From Sphingobacteriales bacterium 39-19 (GTDB lineage Bacteria > Bacteroidota > Bacteroidia > Chitinophagales > Chitinophagaceae): a stretch of 64,000 nucleotides of DNA. Below the pieces are notes generated by a model. The model saw only the letters and a list, made by a program, of their open reading frames with translations, was not told the DNA's origin and did no database searches. Every line of letters begins with the position of its first letter. Position 1 is the first letter of the stretch. The position numbers were made by a program, and so were the translations under genes. The DNA lies in NCBI GenBank assembly GCA_001898465.1, contig MKTX01000014.1, positions 1-64,000 of the forward strand. The letters are read 5' to 3'. Below are positions 37,054 to 44,973 of the stretch, in pieces.

Positions 37054-37109
37054 TACAAATGCAATAGTTATTTGCACCTGCAAGGTTTGTGGTTTTAAAA
37101 AAAATATTG

Positions 37110-37125
37110 TAAACGGATGCGTTTA
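37110..37125. promoter_or_regulatory. Inverted repeat, candidate operator of the XRE regulator
   Basis: TAAACG-GATG-CGTTTA: two perfect 6-base arms with a 4-base spacer, 57 bases upstream of the XRE gene start and 87 bases upstream of the VKOR fusion start. The geometry fits a dimeric HTH operator. No second copy is seen elsewhere in the window by eye. Confidence 0.5.
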
Positions 37126-37211
37126 TAGTTTTTTTCTCCTACATTAGTGGAAAGTTTGGGGATTGGCATGATGAATTAGATACTCTATTGATTAATATTT
37201 ATTCCTTGACC

Positions 37212-38816
37212 ATGATAACTCAATTTGCACCCGATGTAAAAGCGACCATCGCATTTTTAAAATTGATAAATGTTAATGTTAATGCTGCCACGGTAAATGA
37301 AACATTACAAAGCCACCCCGACTGGCCAAGTTTGCTTTGCATAAGCGACTCTTTAACCAATTGGAAAGTACCTAATGCAGCCGCAAGAATTGAACCTGCT
37401 GACATTGGTGAATTACCTGTTCCCTTTATTGCACATACTAATAATCAGGAAAATCCATTAGCAATTGTAACATCGGTTACTGAAAGTAGAGTTACTTGCC
37501 TCTCAAAAAGCTATACTAAATTGAATAGCCTAAGCAAAGAAGCGTTTATTAAAAACTGGGGTGGGGTATATTTAATAGCAGAACCAACAGAAGAATCCGG
37601 CGAAAAGGATTTTAAACTAAATAAAAGAAAAGAAATTTTTAGTGCATTAATACCAGTAGCATTACTTCTTTTATTAGCTGTACTTTCTCTAACTGGTATG
37701 TATAAATCTACTGCAACCTATAATGGTATAAATGCAATCGTTTTTTACTTACAATGGCTTATTTTATTTGCCGGAGTACTTGTAACATCCCTCCTGCTTT
37801 GGTACGAGGTAGATAAGAACAACCCTATTTTACAAAAAGTGTGTACAGGTATAGTAAAAGGTAATTGCAATGCCATACTTACAGGCAGGCAATCAAAATT
37901 ATTTAGCTGGATAAGTTGGAGTGAAGTTGGCTTTTTTTTCTTTACAGGTAGTTTACTTGCACTATCTTTTGCAGGAAATAATTCTATAGCCATTTTAGCA
38001 TGGTTAAATATATTGGCACTGCCTTATACTGTTTTTTCTGTTTATTATCAATGGCAGGTGGCAAAGCAATGGTGTGTACTTTGCCTGGCAGTTCAGGCTT
38101 TACTAATTTTGGGTGGCGCAAATATTTTTATTAATCATTTGCTATTACCGTTGAGTATTGTTCCAATATTTTTATTTATTTATTGTTTACTTTTATTTCT
38201 ATTGCCAGCATTACTTTGGTATTACATAAAGCCTTTTGTATTAAGACTCCAGGAAAATAAAAATACTAAACGTGAGTATCTGCGTATAAGATTTAACAGC
38301 GAGATTTTTGAAACGCTGTTAAAAAAACAAAAGGCTATAACTATATCTACAGAAGGATTAGGTATTACCATAGGAAACCTAAATGCTACCAACACGCTCA
38401 TAAAAGTATGTAATCCATATTGCGGCCCTTGTGCCAAAGCACACCTAAAAATTGAAAAGTTGCTGGAAGATATACCCAACCTTAAAGCACAAATAATTTT
38501 TACTACACCCAATATACCAGATAACCCAGCTTTTGAACCGGTTAGTCATTTACTGGCAATTGCAGCCGAAAATAATGAGAACAAAACAAAGCAGGCCTTA
38601 GATGATTGGTATTTATCTCAAAAAAAGGACTATGCTGTTTTTAAAAACAAATATCCTATGAATGGCGAATTAACAAAGCAGGGAAATAAAATGGAAGCAA
38701 TGGATAAATGGTGTAATATAATGGAAATTAAAGCAACGCCGACAATTTTGATAAACGGATACGAACTCCCCGATGCATATAGCATTGAGGATTTACAATA
38801 TTTTCTTTTAGAATAG
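37212..38816 (+). CDS. C39-like / VKOR / DsbA-like thioredoxin fusion membrane protein
   Basis: The 534-residue protein starts at the ATG 37212 (an upstream TTG at 37188 is less likely). Residues 1-125 resemble the C39 peptidase fold found before Bacteroidota VKOR domains (SHPDWPSLLCISDSL) but lack the catalytic Cys-His pair. Residues about 145-340 are a VKOR domain with five or so membrane segments, the loop pair C211 and C219 and the active-site CVLC at 288-291. Residues about 380-530 are a thioredoxin/DsbA-like domain with C404GPC407 and cis-Pro in ATPT at 508-511. Such fusions oxidise cysteines of exported proteins and pass electrons to quinone. It lies 123 bases before a seven-cysteine precursor, its probable substrate. 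Its last codons are in a 32-base repeat. Confidence 0.88.
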   Translation: MITQFAPDVKATIAFLKLINVNVNAATVNETLQSHPDWPSLLCISDSLTNWKVPNAAARIEPADIGELPVPFIAHTNNQENPLAIVTSVTESRVTCLSKSYTKLNSLSKEAFIKNWGGVYLIAEPTEESGEKDFKLNKRKEIFSALIPVALLLLLAVLSLTGMYKSTATYNGINAIVFYLQWLILFAGVLVTSLLLWYEVDKNNPILQKVCTGIVKGNCNAILTGRQSKLFSWISWSEVGFFFFTGSLLALSFAGNNSIAILAWLNILALPYTVFSVYYQWQVAKQWCVLCLAVQALLILGGANIFINHLLLPLSIVPIFLFIYCLLLFLLPALLWYYIKPFVLRLQENKNTKREYLRIRFNSEIFETLLKKQKAITISTEGLGITIGNLNATNTLIKVCNPYCGPCAKAHLKIEKLLEDIPNLKAQIIFTTPNIPDNPAFEPVSHLLAIAAENNENKTKQALDDWYLSQKKDYAVFKNKYPMNGELTKQGNKMEAMDKWCNIMEIKATPTILINGYELPDAYSIEDLQYFLLE

Positions 38817-38822
38817 TTCCCT
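38791..38822 (+). repeat. 32-bp direct repeat, copy 1 (3' end of the VKOR fusion gene)
   Basis: These 32 bases are identical to 40639-40670. Copy 1 covers the last eight codons and stop of the VKOR fusion gene; similarity continues weakly for another 15 bases (A-rich then AGCCC). The two copies bracket the precursor and thioredoxin-lipoprotein genes. Confidence 0.9.
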
Positions 38823-38939
38823 GAAAGAAAAGCCCGGCGGAACTACATGATGTTGCAACATTGTGGCCGGGTAGCCAAAACCTGTTGATGCTAAAAGCTA
38901 CAGGTAAAAGCAATTTTTTTAACTTTAAATTTTAAAACA

Positions 38940-39170
38940 ATGAAAACAACAAAAATGAGCCTTGCTAATATGCAAGGTAAGTTAAGCAGAGCTGAGATGA
39001 AGAACATTATGGCGGGATATTATACACCACCAATTAATGAATGCAACACTGATCAAGACTGTTTGGGAGGATCGGACATTAATTGTAACGGTACTGTTAT
39101 ACATAGTGGGCCAGGAAGATGTTATGATTCTGGTACTGGATGCAAATGTCATTACAGTGTAGCTTGTTGA
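38940..39170 (+). CDS. Cysteine-rich exported peptide precursor with AG-type leader
   Basis: This 76-residue peptide has a leader at residues 1-26 (MSLANMQGKLSRAEMKNIMAG at 6-26) that matches the Bacteroidota GG-type leaders processed by C39 transporters: LSRAEMKNIM followed by a small-residue pair, here Ala-Gly instead of Gly-Gly. The predicted core, residues 27-76, begins YYTPP and holds seven cysteines (C35, C41, C49, C61, C68, C70, C76) with many Gly, Ser, Asp and Asn. An odd number leaves one thiol free or used for dimerisation. Surrounding genes supply disulfide formation, a C39 exporter and an adaptor. The activity (bacteriocin, signal or other) is unknown. A hairpin terminator follows at once. 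Confidence 0.85.
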   Translation: MKTTKMSLANMQGKLSRAEMKNIMAGYYTPPINECNTDQDCLGGSDINCNGTVIHSGPGRCYDSGTGCKCHYSVAC

Positions 39171-39181
39171 TTTTATTACTC

Positions 39182-39217
39182 AAAAAGGGAACACATAGTT
39201 CAAGTGTTCCCATTTTT
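39182..39217 (+). terminator. Terminator hairpin after the precursor gene
   Basis: An 8-bp stem GGGAACAC/GTGTTCCC with a nine-base loop (39187-39211) is flanked by A5 before and T5 after, so it can act in both directions. It lies 16 bases after the precursor stop and 25 bases before the lipoprotein start, and should make the precursor transcript more abundant than the downstream genes. Confidence 0.75.
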
Positions 39218-39241
39218 AAATTTTAATCTAATTAGAACCAG

Positions 39242-40639
39242 ATGCTCAAAGTAAACAAATATTTTAGCCTGTTGTTAATTTTAATTCCAATTTTATTTAA
39301 CTGTTGTAAGACAGCAAACGAAACACAAAAATTATTTATTAGAGCAAGCGGCTCTCCTGAGCATCCTCTAAATTTAGGTGTTGGAAATTTCTTCCCTTTG
39401 GGAGTAACGGTAAACCTGATAGATACTCCAAATGCGAATCTCAAATACCGGTTTATACCCGGTGAATTAATTTCAATAAGTGATGATTCTTCTTTTCGTT
39501 TTTTTTATCCGGATTCAGTATTTGCAGATTATACAGTTGTACCCCCGAAAATTTATACTACCAATCCTGAAAATTCAAAATACAATCAATTTTACAACGA
39601 CTTGTCATTGGAACTTTATCCTATATATCAAGATCAACTGACTTATTTTTTAGGCAAGAAAGACAGCATTATAGCCAATGATAATTTTATATACAATTAT
39701 TTATCAAAGAATGACAACTTTATAATGCAAAAAATTAACGATTTATGCACTAAATACCAGTTTTCTGAAGAAATAACATCACAACTTTTGTCGAGCATTT
39801 TGGAAACTGGAAAATTAGCGCTTTCCTATTCCTATTTTAGTATTTGCATACCAAAATTGGACAGCATGGGAATACTCCGCTCAAAATTAGATCAGTATAT
39901 CAATAAACTAAACCAGCAAAGAATTTCTGTCTTTTCACAATTAGATATTACAATATTAATTAGATCGATTGCCTATCAATTAACACAAAAGTCAATGTAT
40001 CGTATTATGGATAAAGAAGAAATCAGTGAGTATTTTTCGCTTATTCAAAAACTATTTACAAAAGGCAGTATCTCTTATGATTATCTTATTTCATCTTTGG
40101 AAGTGAAGGCAAAAAAAATGAAAATAAAGCTGAAAGGAACAAATCTTAATGCCTTGAGAAAAGATGCTAAAAAATCAGTATTTAAAAAATATGTTCAGCC
40201 GAAATATATCACTTATGCAGGGGAATTGAATGATTTGCCTCATGATAAGAATCTGTACGACACTCATTATCATTCAGCAGATTTATCAGCGGTTGTTTCA
40301 CAATTTAAAAATAAACCACTTCTAATAGATTTTTGGGCAAGTTGGTGTTTGCCATGCATAAAGGGAATTCCGGGAACAATCAACTACAAAATACATTATC
40401 CCAATTTGAACATTTTATTTATTTCTCTTGATAAGCACCAGGATACATGGAAATTATACTTATACGGACATGATTTAATGAATTACATGCAATATCGAAG
40501 AAATTACAATAACCAGGATAGCCTGCTTAAGCAAATTTCAGAAATCCCCAAATATGGGCTATTAGACAAAAATGGACAAATTGAAATGTTTGATGAAATA
40601 AGTGACTCTCTTATTAAAAAATACTATGAGCGTTTTTAA
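39242..40639 (+). CDS. Thioredoxin-domain (TlpA-like) lipoprotein
   Basis: The 465-residue protein has a signal peptide at 1-20 with lipobox ILFNC and lipidation at C21. Residues 30-330 are a long, mostly helical region that I cannot assign. Residues about 340-465 are a thioredoxin fold with LLIDFWASWCLPC (active-site C369 and C372). It would sit in the periplasm facing the envelope as a reductase or isomerase of disulfides. Its position between the precursor and the exporter suggests proofreading of the precursor disulfides or keeping the system reduced. Its stop codon TAA touches the second 32-base repeat. AT-rich like its neighbours. Confidence 0.85.
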   Translation: MLKVNKYFSLLLILIPILFNCCKTANETQKLFIRASGSPEHPLNLGVGNFFPLGVTVNLIDTPNANLKYRFIPGELISISDDSSFRFFYPDSVFADYTVVPPKIYTTNPENSKYNQFYNDLSLELYPIYQDQLTYFLGKKDSIIANDNFIYNYLSKNDNFIMQKINDLCTKYQFSEEITSQLLSSILETGKLALSYSYFSICIPKLDSMGILRSKLDQYINKLNQQRISVFSQLDITILIRSIAYQLTQKSMYRIMDKEEISEYFSLIQKLFTKGSISYDYLISSLEVKAKKMKIKLKGTNLNALRKDAKKSVFKKYVQPKYITYAGELNDLPHDKNLYDTHYHSADLSAVVSQFKNKPLLIDFWASWCLPCIKGIPGTINYKIHYPNLNILFISLDKHQDTWKLYLYGHDLMNYMQYRRNYNNQDSLLKQISEIPKYGLLDKNGQIEMFDEISDSLIKKYYERF

Positions 40640-40670
40640 TTTACAATATTTTCTTTTAGAATAGTTCCCT
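40639..40670 (+). repeat. 32-bp direct repeat, copy 2
   Basis: Identical to 38791-38822, this copy starts on the last base of the lipoprotein stop codon. It is non-coding here (the original reading frame is out of phase with the lipoprotein), so it is the transplanted copy. Distance between copies is 1,848 bases. Confidence 0.9.
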
Positions 40671-40833
40671 AAAAAAAAGCCCCGTGATCCAGAGTGAAAA
40701 CAATAATTAGTAATTTATTGAATAAAAATCCTATAGTTATCAAATAAAAATAAACGATTAAAAATAATCATACCTAATAAATATGTTCAGTCTAAATTGT
40801 AAAATCAAAACTTCATTTTTTACTTTCTAAAAT

Positions 40834-43095
40834 TTGAACTCATTCCCGTTTTATAAACAGCTTGATACCATGGATTGCGGCCCCACCTGCCTGCGCATGC
40901 TGGCAAAGTATTACGGCCGAACTATCCCTCTCGATTATCTACGTAATAAGTCACAATACGGTAAAGAAGGCGTTTCATTAATCGGTTTAGCCGATGCTGC
41001 TGAAAGTATTGGATTAAAAACGATAGCTGTAAAGCAAACATTTGAACAACTCTTAAATGATGCCCCACTACCAGCCATTTTACATTGGGATCAATATCAT
41101 TTTGTAGTATTAACCCCAAAGTCAACCAATAGAAAAATAATTATTGCAGACCCTGCAAAGGGTATTATTGCCTTAACAAAAGATGAATTTCTTAGCCACT
41201 GGATTTCAACCACAGAAAACGAATCAGGCAAAGGAACTGCTCTTTTACTGGAGCCAACTCCATTTTTCAAATCCATAAATGTTGAAGAAGCGCAGCAAGA
41301 AGAAAAACAAAAGCTTGGCTGGGACTTTTTATTTAATTATTTAACCGCACATAAAGCCTATTTTTTTCAAATAATATTAGGCCTACTTATAGGTAGTGCT
41401 TTACAACTTGTATTCCCTTACTTAACACAAAGTATTGTTGACACAGGTATTAATACACAAAACCTGGGTTTTGTTCAAATAGTTTTAGCAGCGCAACTCA
41501 TGCTTTTATTTTCGCAAACAATAGTAGAGTTTATAAGAAGCCGCATATTGCTACATGTAAGTACACAAATAAATATTTCGCTTCTTTCAGGTTTTTGGGC
41601 AAAGCTTTTAAAATTGCCTATGCAGTTTTTTGACAGTAAGCACCCCGGCGATATTATTCAACGCATTGGCGACCATCACCGGATAGAAAGCTTTTTAACA
41701 GGCAGCGCTTTAAATACTTTTTTTTCTATTTTTAATATTTTCATTTTCTCCTTTGTGCTTTTCAATTATAATATCAATATTTTTTTAATTTTTTCCATAG
41801 GTAGTCTTTTATACTTAGCGTGGATTCGGTTCTTTTTAAAATATAGGAGAAAATTAGATTATCAAAAATTTGCAATAGCATCAAAAGAAAATAACGCTAC
41901 CATGCAATTGGTGTATGGCATGCAGGAGATAAAATTAAATAATGCAGAAACTACTTTTCGCTGGGCTTGGGAGGGGTTGCAGGCAAGGTTATTCAAAATA
42001 AATTTTAAAACGCTTTCTCTTAATCAGTATCAGCAGGCAGGTGCGTTTCTTATCAACCAGGGTAAAAATATTTTAATAACTTTTTTGGTTGCTAAGTTAG
42101 TTATTGAAGGCTCTCTTACATTGGGTATGATGCTGGCAGTACAATATATTATCGGCCAACTCAACAGTCCCATTGAGCAACTTATTGGATTTACCCAACA
42201 ATTACAAGATGCCAAAATATCCTTAGAGCGTTTAAACGATATTCATTCTCTGGAGGATGAAGAACCGGCACACAAACATTTTAATCATAGTTTACCAGCC
42301 CCGGCCTCCTCTAACACACCGCTCTCCAGCGGGGAAGAACTACCGAAGCGAACTGGGATTGACATAATTTTAAAGAATGTTTCATTCACTTATCCCGGTG
42401 CCGGTAATGAGCCGGTTTTAAAAAATATAAACCTGGTTATCCCACAAGGCAAGCTAACAGCCATTGTTGGTATGAGCGGCAGTGGAAAAACTACTTTAAT
42501 AAAACTTCTTTTAAGATTCTACGAAAGTTATAAAGGTGATATTCATCTTGGCAATACGAACTTTAAAACCATCAGCCCAAAATTCTGGCGCAGCGTAACA
42601 GGTACGGTTATGCAGGATAGTTTTATTTTTAATGATAACATACGGAAAAATATAACAGTAACAAACGATCGGGTTGATGAACAAAGGCTGATTGATGCAT
42701 GTGTAACTGCAAATATTCTTTCTTTTGTTGAAACATTACCCCTCGGATTTTATACCAAACTAGGTGCAGAAGGTAACGGAATCAGCGGAGGGCAAAAGCA
42801 ACGCATTGCCATTGCAAGAGCTGTGTATAAAAATCCGAAATTTATTTTTTTTGATGAAGCGACAAATTCGTTAGATGCCAATAATGAAAAAGTAATTTTA
42901 GAAAACTTACAAATGTTTTTTGCGGATAAAACTGCGATTGTAGTAGCACATCGTCTTAGTACGGTAAAAAATGCGGATAAGATCGTAGTCATGGAAAATG
43001 GAGAAATAGTTGAGGAGGGTACACATAATGAACTTACATTAAAGAAAGGGAAATATTATGAACTTGTAAAAAACCAGTTAGAATTGGGTAATTAA
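40834..43095 (+). CDS. Peptidase-containing ABC transporter (PCAT, C39 type)
   Basis: This 753-residue exporter cleaves the leader and exports the peptide. The C39 domain at 1-130 has Q9, catalytic C15 in MDCGPTCLRML, H89 in QYHFVVL and D106 in ADPAKG. Membrane domain at about 165-450. The nucleotide-binding domain at 510-753 has Walker A GMSGSGKTT at 546, signature ISGGQKQ at 650-656, Walker B FIFFDEA at 670-676 and H706. Only a TTG start at 40834 gives the conserved FPFYKQLDTMDCG beginning; the nearest ATG would delete Q9 and its surroundings, and an in-frame stop lies at 40828-40830. A proline- and serine-rich linker at about 485-508 contains a palindrome. Its stop overlaps the antisense toxin gene. 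Confidence 0.94.
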   Translation: MNSFPFYKQLDTMDCGPTCLRMLAKYYGRTIPLDYLRNKSQYGKEGVSLIGLADAAESIGLKTIAVKQTFEQLLNDAPLPAILHWDQYHFVVLTPKSTNRKIIIADPAKGIIALTKDEFLSHWISTTENESGKGTALLLEPTPFFKSINVEEAQQEEKQKLGWDFLFNYLTAHKAYFFQIILGLLIGSALQLVFPYLTQSIVDTGINTQNLGFVQIVLAAQLMLLFSQTIVEFIRSRILLHVSTQINISLLSGFWAKLLKLPMQFFDSKHPGDIIQRIGDHHRIESFLTGSALNTFFSIFNIFIFSFVLFNYNINIFLIFSIGSLLYLAWIRFFLKYRRKLDYQKFAIASKENNATMQLVYGMQEIKLNNAETTFRWAWEGLQARLFKINFKTLSLNQYQQAGAFLINQGKNILITFLVAKLVIEGSLTLGMMLAVQYIIGQLNSPIEQLIGFTQQLQDAKISLERLNDIHSLEDEEPAHKHFNHSLPAPASSNTPLSSGEELPKRTGIDIILKNVSFTYPGAGNEPVLKNINLVIPQGKLTAIVGMSGSGKTTLIKLLLRFYESYKGDIHLGNTNFKTISPKFWRSVTGTVMQDSFIFNDNIRKNITVTNDRVDEQRLIDACVTANILSFVETLPLGFYTKLGAEGNGISGGQKQRIAIARAVYKNPKFIFFDEATNSLDANNEKVILENLQMFFADKTAIVVAHRLSTVKNADKIVVMENGEIVEEGTHNELTLKKGKYYELVKNQLELGN
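42319..42332 (+). repeat. Small palindrome inside the exporter linker
   Basis: CCGCT-CTCC-AGCGG lies within a locally GC-rich stretch (about 42294-42357) encoding the linker SLPAPASSNTPLSSGEELPK between membrane and ATPase domains. The surrounding gene is AT-rich, so this may be an in-frame insertion of a short palindromic element. No second copy was found by eye. Confidence 0.4.
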
Positions 43096-43349
43096 CGATA
43101 AGCATCTTTTCTATGCTCTACATCAAAAATATATATCAACAAATGTTTATCGGCTATTTCGTAAACAATCCTGTAAACCCCAACCCTTATCCTGTAAATG
43201 TTATCAGTGCCGGTAAGTTTTATGTAACCATGCGGTCTTGGTTGCTTTTCCAAAGCAAGGATAACCTGTTTAACTTTATTTTGGTAAGCAACAGGAAGCT
43301 TAGAAATTTGTTTTTGGGCAGACTGCTTAATAATTACTGTAAAACCCAT
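43092..43349 (-). CDS. RelE/ParE-family toxin
   Basis: This 85-residue basic protein has VIIKQSAQKQISKLP at the N-terminus, KLTGTDNIYRIRVGVYRIVYEI in the middle and DVEHRKDAYR at the end, the standard RelE layout of ribosome-dependent mRNA interferases; the R-x-G-x-Y-R-I-V-Y strand holds the catalytic arginines. The ATG overlaps the antitoxin stop (TAATG), so the two are coupled. The stop lies inside the last codons of the exporter gene on the other strand. Family assignment is strong; activity untested. Confidence 0.9.
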   Translation of the reverse strand: MGFTVIIKQSAQKQISKLPVAYQNKVKQVILALEKQPRPHGYIKLTGTDNIYRIRVGVYRIVYEIADKHLLIYIFDVEHRKDAYR

Positions 43350-43537
43350 TATTTTATTTTAGATAATTTTTTTTTGGCTGCCAATTCTTTAAAAAATTGC
43401 TTCGCTTCCACACCTGTTTCATTTCTGCGGCTAAAAACTTTTTTTAAATCAATAATATCCTGCTGCATGGCAGCATATTCTTTGGCTGATAAAAGAATAT
43501 ATTTTTTTTTATCAATAGTTAATTCCTGTACAGTCAT
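43349..43537 (-). CDS. Antitoxin of the RelE-type module
   Basis: This 62-residue acidic-then-basic protein from the ATG 43537 (a TTG two codons upstream is also possible) starts MTVQELTIDKKKYILLSAKEY, resembling Phd/YefM-like antitoxin N-termini. Its helical C-terminus VEAKQFFKELAAKKKLSKIK should wrap the toxin. It has its own promoter element at 43555-43562. The pair is antisense to, and separates, the exporter and adaptor genes. Confidence 0.8.
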   Translation of the reverse strand: MTVQELTIDKKKYILLSAKEYAAMQQDIIDLKKVFSRRNETGVEAKQFFKELAAKKKLSKIK

Positions 43538-43554
43538 AATCAATATTTTTTATA

Positions 43555-43562
43555 CAAATATA
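43555..43562 (-). promoter_or_regulatory. Bacteroidota -7 promoter element TATATTTG for the toxin-antitoxin operon
   Basis: The minus strand reads TATATTTG, an exact TAnnTTTG match, 18 bases before the antitoxin ATG and only seven bases from the adaptor start on the other strand. It gives the module independent transcription. Confidence 0.55.
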
Positions 43563-43568
43563 AACTAA

Positions 43569-44894
43569 ATGCCACAAAGCAACAATGTACCACAGCCATT
43601 GGCAAACCGTTCTGTTGAATTAAAAAATACCTTTTCTGAACATGGAAACGAAATTGATGAAATAATTTCTAAAAGGCCGCATTTTATTGTTAGGTGGGGT
43701 ACTTCATTTATGTTTCTTGTAATTATATTTATTGTCATTGTTAGCTGGTTCATAAAATACCCCGACATTATTTCCGCAAAAGCAAAACTCTCTTCAATCA
43801 ACGCTCCAAAAACAGTTGTGGCAAACACATCCGGAAAACTCATTAAATTATTTGCAACCGAAGGTGAGCAAACGAGCCAGGGAACAATTTTAGGTTATTT
43901 AGAAAGTAATGCAAAGCATGAGGATATTATTCTTCTTTCTAAAAATATTGATTCATTAATTCAGGATTTGAATATTAATAATTTTCAACTGCTTAATTAT
44001 TTTAATACTTCAAATGAAAGTCTTGGAGAGTTACAACAATCCAATCAGATATTTTTACAGGCTTTGGTGAATTTCCGAAACTATATTTCAAACGGGTTTT
44101 ATTTACGTAAAAAAACGATGTTAGCCAAAGACTTTGCCTATCAGAAAAAAATGCACAGTAACCTGTTGCAGCAAAAAGGATTAAATCTGGAAGATGTTGA
44201 TTTATCTCAAAAGACATTTAATGCAAACCAGTCTTTAAAAAATGATAAGGTAATATCAGATTTTGATTACCGCAATGAGCAAAGTAAGTTTATAAATAAA
44301 AAACTTACACTACCGCAAATTAATGCTGCTATTTTAAGTAATGAAGCCCTGCAAAATGAAAAGCAGAAAGAAATAATGGAATTAGAAAATACCATTGCAC
44401 AGCAGAAAAATATTTTTATGCAGGCACTTCTTACTTTTAAAAGCCAGGCAGATGAATGGAAGAAAAAATATTTACTTATTGCACCAATTGATGGAAAAAT
44501 TGCTTTCGCCACTTTTTTACAGGAAAACCAGCAATTGCTAGCAGGCCAAACTATTTGTTATATTAATCCTGAAAACTCAAAATATTATGCCGAAGTGTAT
44601 ATTCAACAGGCAAATTTTGGTAAAATAAAAATGGGACAGGATGTGCTTTTGAAATTTCCATCCTACCCTTTTCAGGAGTACGGGGCAGTGAAAGGCAAGA
44701 TTGATTTTATTTCAAATATCAGTACAGATAGCGGCTATCTTGCTAAAGTTGTATTACCAAAAGGCTTATCTACCAATTATGATAAACAAGTTCAGTACAG
44801 AGATGGTTTGTTAGCGCAAGGCGAGATCATCACACAGGATTTACGCTTGCTCCAAAGATTTTATTACAATCTTGTAAAAAACGTAGCAAAGTGA
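43569..44894 (+). CDS. HlyD-family secretion adaptor
   Basis: The 441-residue membrane fusion protein has a cytoplasmic N-terminus of about 45 residues, one membrane helix at about 46-66 (FMFLVIIFIVIVSWFI), a periplasmic lipoyl-like half (NTSGKLIKLFATEGEQTSQG), a long coiled-coil hairpin at about 110-300, and the returning half with IAPIDGKIAFATFLQENQQL and a beta-barrel. It links the C39 exporter to an outer-membrane channel; no TolC homolog is in the window. It is separated from the exporter gene only by the antisense toxin-antitoxin pair. Confidence 0.9.
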   Translation: MPQSNNVPQPLANRSVELKNTFSEHGNEIDEIISKRPHFIVRWGTSFMFLVIIFIVIVSWFIKYPDIISAKAKLSSINAPKTVVANTSGKLIKLFATEGEQTSQGTILGYLESNAKHEDIILLSKNIDSLIQDLNINNFQLLNYFNTSNESLGELQQSNQIFLQALVNFRNYISNGFYLRKKTMLAKDFAYQKKMHSNLLQQKGLNLEDVDLSQKTFNANQSLKNDKVISDFDYRNEQSKFINKKLTLPQINAAILSNEALQNEKQKEIMELENTIAQQKNIFMQALLTFKSQADEWKKKYLLIAPIDGKIAFATFLQENQQLLAGQTICYINPENSKYYAEVYIQQANFGKIKMGQDVLLKFPSYPFQEYGAVKGKIDFISNISTDSGYLAKVVLPKGLSTNYDKQVQYRDGLLAQGEIITQDLRLLQRFYYNLVKNVAK

Positions 44895-44973
44895 TTTCTA
44901 TTGCAGGGTACAAGCAGTTAATATAGCTATATGTAAACAGGCTTCACATTTAATAATAAACGGTAAAAAAAAA

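Noticed and set aside
38850..38895. Second precursor in the gap between the VKOR fusion and the precursor gene
   Set aside because: Only a 13-codon frame with two Cys and no leader motif is present.
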